Shown in pieces: positions 57,620 to 64,000 of a DNA stretch of 64,000 nucleotides. Below the pieces are notes generated by a model. That model was not told the DNA's origin, ran no database searches, and saw nothing but the letters and a program-made list of their open reading frames with translations. The stretch comes from Stomoxys calcitrans (taxonomy: Eukaryota; Arthropoda; Insecta; Diptera; Muscidae). The translations under genes were made by a program, and so were the position numbers. Location of the stretch: contig NC_081552.1 of the NCBI RefSeq assembly GCF_963082655.1, positions 56,484,737 through 56,548,736 on the forward strand. The letters are read 5' to 3'. Position 1 is the stretch's first letter; each line of letters starts with the position of its first letter.

Positions 57620-59182
57620 CTGCCCTTGAGTTATGCCGGAAGTTCTTCGACGTCAGACCCTCTCTCACCTTCAAGACCGTTTTGTTAAAGAAATTGTTTT
57701 GTTTGAAATGTCAAATGCCACGTTTTGCAATAAGCATAATTGCCTCTTAACATTTACAATACTTTTGTTCTACATTTACGAGAGCATGAATAGGCCTTTA
57801 CACTACATTTAAGTCGTAAGATTCTTTTTTTTATAATTTTCATTTCTATTTCTTTTTCGAGACGAGCTTAATGATCGAAGAATTTTTTTCCATGCATTGG
57901 AAGAGGAAAGCCAGAAGATACAACAACATTAACCATAGTGCGACGCGTTTCGACCTCTTGCATATGAAAGGTCATCTTCGGACTCTTTTGGGTATTTATA
58001 ACGATTTCATTGCGAAAACGCCTTTATGATATAAATACCACACAAAAATTCCCATAACTTCCTTTCATGGGAAAAAATATGTGGATTTTTGCAAAGGAAA
58101 TGCACAGACATTTTTTAATCATGGTCGACAACAATTTATTGCCAAAATTTAGTTCTTCAAAAGCATTTTTTGGCATCTCTTCATGTTATTGTCCTGTATA
58201 AACAACTTTTCATTTCACCTATTTTGTCCAGACATAATCCTAATTACACCAAGAACAAAAATTCAAAATTCCATGAATCATTTTGAACAATCCTTTGATA
58301 AGTGATTCAGTGGGATTTTCAATCCATAAATAATTATTTTTAATGTTTAACTGCTTAACGTTTATTATATCCTTTCTACAGCAAAGCTATAACCATAAAC
58401 GCAGACATTCCAAGTAATTCCAAGAACTTGCGGTGAGCCGCGCTCTTCTCACGAAGTCTACAATTACCACCTAAGGCCCAGACAATATTAACCAACTTAC
58501 TGGGGTAACCGTCGATGCAGTGGCATGTGGGAGTAGCAACAAATTCCTGTTGCCCTTTAGCCCAGCCAGAAACCCCCCGCTAAGTACTAGAGGTCTTCAT
58601 AGAAGAACATGATGAACATTATCCTTGTCATTAACTTCAATAGCCTGCGGGGGCCATAATAAATGTTATACTTAGAAGAGGGCTAGAGGAAAGGGGGAAA
58701 CAAATAAAATAACACTAAATCAAATAACATACAACAAGCATTGGAGATGCGTAAGGCGAATGGGTGAAAGCCAACAAACCAAATAACCAACAATCGACAA
58801 CCAAAGCACTTCCAAAGAAGCCAACAAGGCAGGCAGACCGAAAGGCAAGATACACACTTAGCCAAACGGACATTATAAATAATTGATAAATTTTGTAAAT
58901 AAATAATAGCAAAGAAACACTCCTAAATAACACATCAAATTGAATAGAATCCGAAGACACATAAACACACACACGCCCAAAGAGAACGGGAGCAAATGTA
59001 ATAAAACAATGGCGCAGTACGTGTGAACAACTTGTCTTGGTGTGTGGTGATGGGTGGTGCTGGAGGTGGTGAGATTGTCTCTTCGTCTCACAGTGTTGTC
59101 AAATTGAAATATTTTGGAAACAATCGGGATCTTTTGGGCGAATAGAGATAAGTAAATGAAACTTTACATAGTCAATGTTATA
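57620..59182. other. Mostly repeat-poor segment; hammerhead-like motif near 57943-57990
   Basis: No gene recognised. Frames at 58683-59091 on the minus strand are Cys/Leu/Tyr-rich but overlap each other and lack a family signature. The segment near 57950 carries a hammerhead-like core on the minus strand (separate entry). Confidence 0.45.
57938..57992 (-). ncRNA. Hammerhead-ribozyme-like motif (Penelope-like element relic)
   Basis: On the minus strand: GAGTC, CGAAGATGACC, a 14-nt loop, GGTCGAAACGCGTC. This resembles hammerhead core CUGANGA, stem II (GACC/GGUC), GAAAC, with GUC nearby. The second core base reads C instead of U, which should weaken or abolish cleavage. Penelope-like elements are known to carry such motifs; no Penelope RT is visible here. 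Confidence 0.35.
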
Positions 59183-59417
59183 TTGGGTTGCCCAAAAAGT
59201 AATTGCGGATTTTTTAAAAGAAAGTAAATGCATTTTTAATAAAACTTAGAATGAACTTTAATCAAATATACTTTTTTACCCCTTTTTCTAAAGCAAGCTA
59301 AAAGTAACAGCTGATAACTGACAGAAGAAAGAATGCAATTACAGAGTCACAAGCTGTGAAAAAATTTGTCAACGCCGACTATATGAAAAATCCGCAATTA
59401 CTTTTTTGGCAACCTAA
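59183..59417 (-). mobile_element. mariner-derived MITE, 235 bp
   Basis: Left end TTGGGTTGCCCAAAAAGTAA; right end ACTTTTTTGGCAACCTAA with two changes; TA on both sides (59181-59182, 59418-59419). Left 90 bp match the left of 8800-9748 (AAATGCATTTTTAATAAAAC); right 130 bp match its right (CTAAAGCAAGCTAAAAGTAA, CAGCTGATAACTGACAGAAG). Confidence 0.92.
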
Positions 59418-59509
59418 TATTTTAAAAATTTCTGTTTTCTAACCCGCAAAAATTTTGACTGAAGAATCGTATTGCAAAACATGACACTGCAACATTATTG
59501 TAAATTTTA

Positions 59510-60205
59510 TAAGCCGCGCCGAATTTTGGGAACCCATCAACATGGATTCTGCTAAAAATTTATACAAACTAAATTTAGTTGAAGGGCATAATTTTATTCT
59601 ACATATCAAACTTCTGTTAATGCTTCTAGGAATCGAATAAAGACAATCAAGAGACTGGTTTATATGGAAGCTAGATCAGGTTATATACTGCTTGGGGCCG
59701 TACTAAGCACAAGTTGTTGGACGTCATAACAAAACACTATGTGCAAAATTGTAGCTAAATCGGTTAAAAATTGCGGCTTATAGGGACTCAAGAAGTCAAA
59801 TCAGGAAATCGGTTTACATGGGCACTATATCTGGTTATAGACCGCTTTGGACCGTACTAAGCACAGTTGTTGGAAGTCATAACAGAACACTAAATGAAAA
59901 ATGTCAGCCAAATCGGACTAAAATAGCGGCTTATGGGGACTCAAGAAGCTAAATCAAAAGATCGGTTTATATGGGAGCTATATCTAAATCTGAACCGATA
60001 TGGCCCATTTGCAATCCCCAACGACCTACATCAATATTAAGTATCTGTGCGGTTAGCTTTACGCGTTCGACTGCTATCGTGACTTCTGCAGACGGATATG
60101 CCTAAATCGACTCAGAACGTCGAGACGATCAAGAAACTATATATTGAGGTATTACAAACGGAATGACTAGATTAGTATATCCCCGTCCTATGGTGGTAGG
60201 TATAA
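59510..60205 (-). mobile_element. DINE family B2, near full-length
   Basis: Diverged 3' part (AGCCGCGCCGAATTTTGGG, AACCCATCAACATGG), three units with TTTATATGGAAGCTAG/TTTATATGGGAGCTAT, then ATTACAAACGGAATGAC and 5' hairpin CCCCGTCCTATGGTGGTAGG. It lacks a clean hairpin first arm and the CTTGTT tail. Confidence 0.78.
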
Positions 60206-60299
60206 CAAAAACTGGACTAATTTTATTAAGGTTTCAGTAACTTCTTGCGTAGCATTGATAATGATTCTAAGGTAAAATAATTTTTTAAATGGAAGCTAT

Positions 60300-60756
60300 A
60301 TCCAAATCAGACCCGGCTGATACTGGACTACTATGGGCACCACACAGGCTGGAACTTTGAGCTCCGACTTGTGTGGTGTCCATCGTTATCACGGGCACCT
60401 TAGCTGAAAGCTACCGGGTCCACAGTTTGCGGAAGGTGGAAAACTCCGTTTTTATGCGGAATAGCTGCAAATGCGGCAGTCAGCGATTTTCGAGAGTAGA
60501 GTCTCAGTGAGGAGTCAGGTGGCACTGGCTCTTAATTAAATACTGAGTGCCAATGCTACTCGAGATGACAAGGCGAGTTATTGGCGCCTTCAAATAAACA
60601 ATGGCCAACATCAGCGTCTGTTCCCAGGTTAGGGGCCGCTGGCGGCGAGCTTCGGATCTTGGAGCAAGCGGCTCGCCACAACGAGAGATACATGCAATCC
60701 CACAAAATCCATGCGGTTGGGCGCTGGGCCAGTAACCCGCCCCCGGAAAACATATA
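60300..60756 (+). repeat. 5' leader of RTE-like LINE
   Basis: GC-richer sequence running into the endonuclease frame, with GGGCACCACACAGGCTGG, TTAAATACTGAGTGCCAATG, AGGCGAGTTATTGGCGCC and GGCCAGTAACCCGCCCCCGG. Its central part recurs at 57070-57190. Confidence 0.65.
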
Positions 60757-61399
60757 ACTACTATGAAAAACAAAGGAATAGTAAAAACGGACCCCCCCAA
60801 CGTTGACGACCCACGCAAACGAAAAAAGGACCATGATTTGCGGATCTGCACCTGGATTGTCCGCACTCTTTATAGAGAAGGTGCAGTATACGCGCTGGCG
60901 GATGTATTAGAGAAGTACAAGGGAGAGATATAACCGCCTTACAGTAAGTGCGATGGACTGGGAATAGCGTCACTACAACACCAAACGGTGACGAACTATA
61001 CTATAGCTGCCATAATACAAGGCATGCATTTGGCTGCGGATTTGTGGTTAGTCGGAGACTGAAACACATAGTCTCCAGCTTTACTTCGGTGGATGAGAGG
61101 CCAGCCACAATCCGCATAAAAGCCAAATTCTTCAACATCAGCCTTATTTGTGCCCATGCCCCGACGGAAGACAAAGACGAGCAGACCAAGGAGCGCCTAG
61201 AGAGAGAATATTACCGCTGTCCCGCCCAAGATATTAAAATCGTTCTGGGAGATTTTAATGCGAAAATAAGGAAGGAAAACATTTTTGGTCCAACAGTCGG
61301 AAAGTTTAGCCTCCACGAGATATCGTCCAGTAATGGGTTGAGGCTGATAGATTTCGCCGCGGCAAAAAACATGGTAGTTCGTAGCACCAGATTTCAACA
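60757..61399 (+). pseudogene. RTE-like LINE endonuclease domain, broken
   Basis: An apurinic-like (APE) endonuclease, the target-nicking domain of non-LTR retrotransposons. The frame begins near 60757 (MKNKG..), includes LRICTWIVRTLYREG and VLEKYKGEI, and is shifted by two extra bases near 60930. ITALQ, a stop at 60945-60947, VRWTGNS, YYSCHNTRHAFGCGF, DERPATIRIKAKFFNISLIC, HAPTEDKDEQTKER, DIKIVLGDFNAKI, VGKFSLHEISSSNGLRL and FQHNK follow up to the DINE at 61401. Two catalytic positions are lost: the Asn of TWNVR is Ile, and the Glu of QEVRW is the stop codon. The GDFNAK motif is intact. The remaining domain end is missing, as about 170 residues expected before ERRECERID are not found beyond the DINE. 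RTE-type assignment is from motif recall. Confidence 0.83.
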
Positions 61400-61400
61400 T

Positions 61401-63412
61401 AACAAGTAAAAAGGCGTTAAGTTCGGCCGGGCCGAACTTTGGATACCCACCACCTCGGGTATATATGTAAACCACCTTCCATCAAAATCCGGTGAAAATT
61501 GCATACCTAATGTCCCATAGCAGTTATATCGAAATATGTTCCGATTTGGACCAAATACTAATAAGTACAAGTCATTGTTCAATTGTGTATAACAAAATAT
61601 TTGTCTTTTTAGTGGCTATGTCTAAAAATAAACCGATCTGAACCATGTACGACACAGATGTCGAAAAGTCTAACATAAATCACTGCGTCAAATTTCAGTG
61701 AAATCGGATTATAAATGCGTCTTTTATGGGGCCAATACTTTAAATCAAAGATCGGTCTACATGGCAGCTATATCCAAATCTGCACCGATTTGGGCCAAGT
61801 TGCAGAAAAATGTCGAAGAGTTTAACACAACGCACTGTCCCAAATATTAGCTAAATCGGACAATAAATGCGCCTTTTATGGCTCCAAAACCTAAAATCGA
61901 GAGATCGGTCTAAATGGTAGCTATATTCAAATCTGGACCGATCTGTTCCATTTCGCATAAGTATGTCAAGGGGCTTAACTTAACTCACTGTCCCAAATTT
62001 CGGCGACATCGGACAATAAATGTGCCTTTCATTGGCCAACAACCTTAAATCGAGAGTTCGGTCTATATGGCAGTTATATGCAAATCTGAACCGATCAGGG
62101 TCAAATTGAAGACAAATGTCGAAGTGCCTAACACAACTCACTATCCCAAATTTCAGCAGTATCGGATAATAAATGTGGATTTTATGGGCCTAAGACCCTA
62201 AATCGGAGGATCGGTCTATATGGCAGCTATATCCAAATTTGGACCGATCTGGGCCAAATTGACGAAGGACGTTAAAAGGCCTAACGCAACTCACTCTCCC
62301 GAATTTCAGCGAAATCGGATAATAAATGTGGCTTTTATGGGCCTAAGACACTAAATCGGAGGATCGGTCTATATGGCAGCTATATCCAAATCTGAACCGA
62401 TCTGAGCCATATTCACGAAGGATGTCGAAGGGCCTAATACAACTCATTGTCGAAAATTTTAACAAAATCGGATAAAAAATGTGGCCTTTATGGGCCTAAG
62501 ACCCTAAACCTGAGGATCGGTCCATATGACAGCTATATCCAAATCTGGACTAATCAGAGCCAAATTGATTAAGGATGTCGAAGGGCCTAGCACAACTCAC
62601 TGTCCCAAATTTTAGCAAAATCGGATAATAAATGTGGCTTTTATTGGCCTAAGACCCTTAATCGGAGGATCGGTCTATATGGGGGCTATATCAAGATATA
62701 GTCCGATATAGCCCATCTTCGAACTTAACCTGCTTATGGACAAAAAAATATTCCGTGCAAAGTTTCAGCTCAATATCTCTATTTTTGAAGACTGTAGCGT
62801 GATTTCAACAGACAGATCGTCTTAGATTTTTACGCTGATCAAGAATATATATACTTTATAGGGTCGGAAATGGATATTTGGATGTGTTGCAAACGGAATG
62901 ACAAAATGAATATACCCCCATCCGAAAATTTCAACAAAATCGGATAAAAAATGTGGCCTTTATGGGCCTAAGACCCTAAACCTGAGGATCGGTCTATATG
63001 ACAGCTATATCCAAATCTGGACTAATCAGAGCCAAATTGATTAAGGATGTCGAAGGGCCTAGCACAACTCACTGTCCCAAATTTTTGCAAAATCGGATAA
63101 TAAATGTGGCTTTTATTGGCCTAAGACCCTTAATCGGAGGATCGGTCTATATGGGGGCTATATCAAGATATAGTCCGATATAGCCCATCTTCGAACTTAA
63201 CCTGCTTATGGACAAAAAAATATTCCGTGCAAAGTTTCAGCTCAATATCTCTATTTTTGAAGACTGTAGCGTGATTTCAACAGACAGATCGTCTTAGATT
63301 TTTACGCTGATCAAGAATGTATATACTTTATAGGGTCGGAAATGGATATTTCGATGTGTTGCAAACGGAATGACAAAATGAATATACCTCCATCCGTCGG
63401 TGGTGGGTATAA
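61401..63412 (-). mobile_element. DINE family A with a 472-bp 5' duplication, inside RTE-like LINE
   Basis: Tail AACAAGTAAAAAGGCGTTAAG, hairpin, GATACCCACCACCTCGGGTA, nine units, 5' block. At 62922 the 5' hairpin stops at CCCCCATCC and the sequence restarts at a unit-internal point (CGAAAATTT), repeating 62451-62922 with few changes. The final 5' hairpin is CATCCGTCGGTGGTGGGTAT. The microsatellite is reduced to CAGACAGATCG in both copies. Confidence 0.9.
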
Positions 63413-63419
63413 AAAGGAA

Positions 63420-64000
63420 ATGGAAAGACGTGAGTGCGAGCGAATTGATATGTACAGGAGTCCGAATGAAATGCGGAAATTCTACCAAAGAATTAAACAC
63501 CAAACCGATGGCTTTGATGCAGGCACATCCGCCTGCAGAGGCGAAGAAGGAAATCTGGTAACTGACACAGATAACATGCTGAGGATATGGAAAGAACATT
63601 TTACCCAACTGCTAGTGTCCGATCTTGGCGGCGAAGAGGATACCGCAGAACCAATCCCTGATGATGGTATAGAATGTTTACCTCCTAGTCAGAATGAGGT
63701 CCAAGTAGCAGTAACCCGACTAAAGAACAAGAAGGCAGCAGGAGCCGACGGGTTACCCGCTGAACTATTTAAGACCGGAGGCGACACGCTGATAAGGCGT
63801 ATGCATCAGCTTATCTGTGCAATCTGGCTAGAAGAACGCATACCCGATGATTGGAACCTCAGCATACTATGTCCCGTACACAAGAAAGGAGACAAGACGG
63901 AATGTGCCAACTACAGAGGAATAAGTCTCCTCCCCATCGCATACAAGATACTCTCGAGCGTACTGTGTGAAAGATTAAAACCTAAAGTCAATGAGATAAT
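63420..64000 (+). CDS. RTE-like LINE reverse transcriptase, N-terminal part, runs off window
   Basis: An uninterrupted frame from 63420 to the window end (193 codons). It begins MERRECERIDMYRSPNEMRK, a linker region, and continues with ARNx-like FYQRIKHQTDGF, RIWKEHFTQLL, then RLKNKKAAGADGLPAELFK, LICAIWLEERIPDDWNLSI, LCPVHKKGDKTECANYRGIS and LLPIAYKILSSVLCERLKPK. These are RT motifs 0-2 and the start of the next block (fingers). The catalytic FADD/YADD motif would lie to the right of the window. No stops or shifts, in contrast to the endonuclease piece; both are cut off from each other by the family A DINE. The ATG at 63420 is probably not the true start, as upstream codons are lost. Clade RTE is from recall, not a search. 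Confidence 0.85.
   Translation, partial: MERRECERIDMYRSPNEMRKFYQRIKHQTDGFDAGTSACRGEEGNLVTDTDNMLRIWKEHFTQLLVSDLGGEEDTAEPIPDDGIECLPPSQNEVQVAVTRLKNKKAAGADGLPAELFKTGGDTLIRRMHQLICAIWLEERIPDDWNLSILCPVHKKGDKTECANYRGISLLPIAYKILSSVLCERLKPKVNEI

Noticed and set aside
58683..59091. Overlapping minus-strand frames rich in Cys/Leu/Tyr, possible membrane protein
   Set aside because: Three different frames overlap, none with a family motif; no splice or start context I could support.

Overview
The window is transposon-dense DNA from a higher dipteran, most likely a calyptrate (muscid-type) fly; that placement is inference from the repeat content. No intact host gene, rRNA, tRNA or CRISPR array was found. 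Nearly all open frames lie inside repeats.

The dominant component is over 40 copies or fragments of non-autonomous Helentron-type elements resembling Drosophila DINE-1/INE-1. I sort them into families A, B (with sub-variant B2), C and D. The 5' end is a TATACCC...GGGTATA stem-loop followed by a block with TTCCGAC, TATAAAGTATATATATTC and CCGT/CTGT microsatellite. The middle is a tandem array whose unit is exactly 153 bp wherever measured in A, B, B2 and C. Near the 3' end is a copy of the 5' TACCC motif inverted, then a terminal hairpin and a tail (ACTTGTT in A/B, ACTGGT(T) in C/D). 'Plus' copies have the 3' hairpin at higher coordinates.

A second repeat class (18623-19278, 23648-26343, 47427-49308, 50504-52110, 54256-54734, with its 5' tip at 1-70) has canonical Helitron termini: CTAG preceded by A at 4 of 4 ends, and an opposite end rich in TATATAAGA. 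Other mobile DNA: an internally deleted DD34D mariner (8800-9748) and two ~236-bp MITEs derived from the same element (22532-22768, 59183-59417); a second Tc1/mariner-type element (34434-36503) split by a family A insertion; a broken gag with zinc knuckles (44771-46225); a Jockey/CR1-like LINE 3' fragment (14290-14774); an RT motif fragment (57380-57590); and an RTE-like LINE (60300-64000) whose endonuclease and RT parts are separated by a family A copy.

Layout: 1-8456 mixed A/B/C/D copies and a 164-bp AT microsatellite; 8569-16435 A and B copies with mariner and LINE insertions; 16723-23647 nested and inverted copies; 23648-26343 the longest Helitron; 27511-31040 a local tandem duplication; 31207-38777 nested C/A/mariner; 39128-41815 the largest repeat-poor stretch; 41816-44682 A and B head-to-tail; 44771-47107 gag plus A; 47427-56121 Helitron/C/B mosaic; 56224-59182 duplicated and LINE-derived sequence; 59183-64000 MITE, B2, RTE and A.
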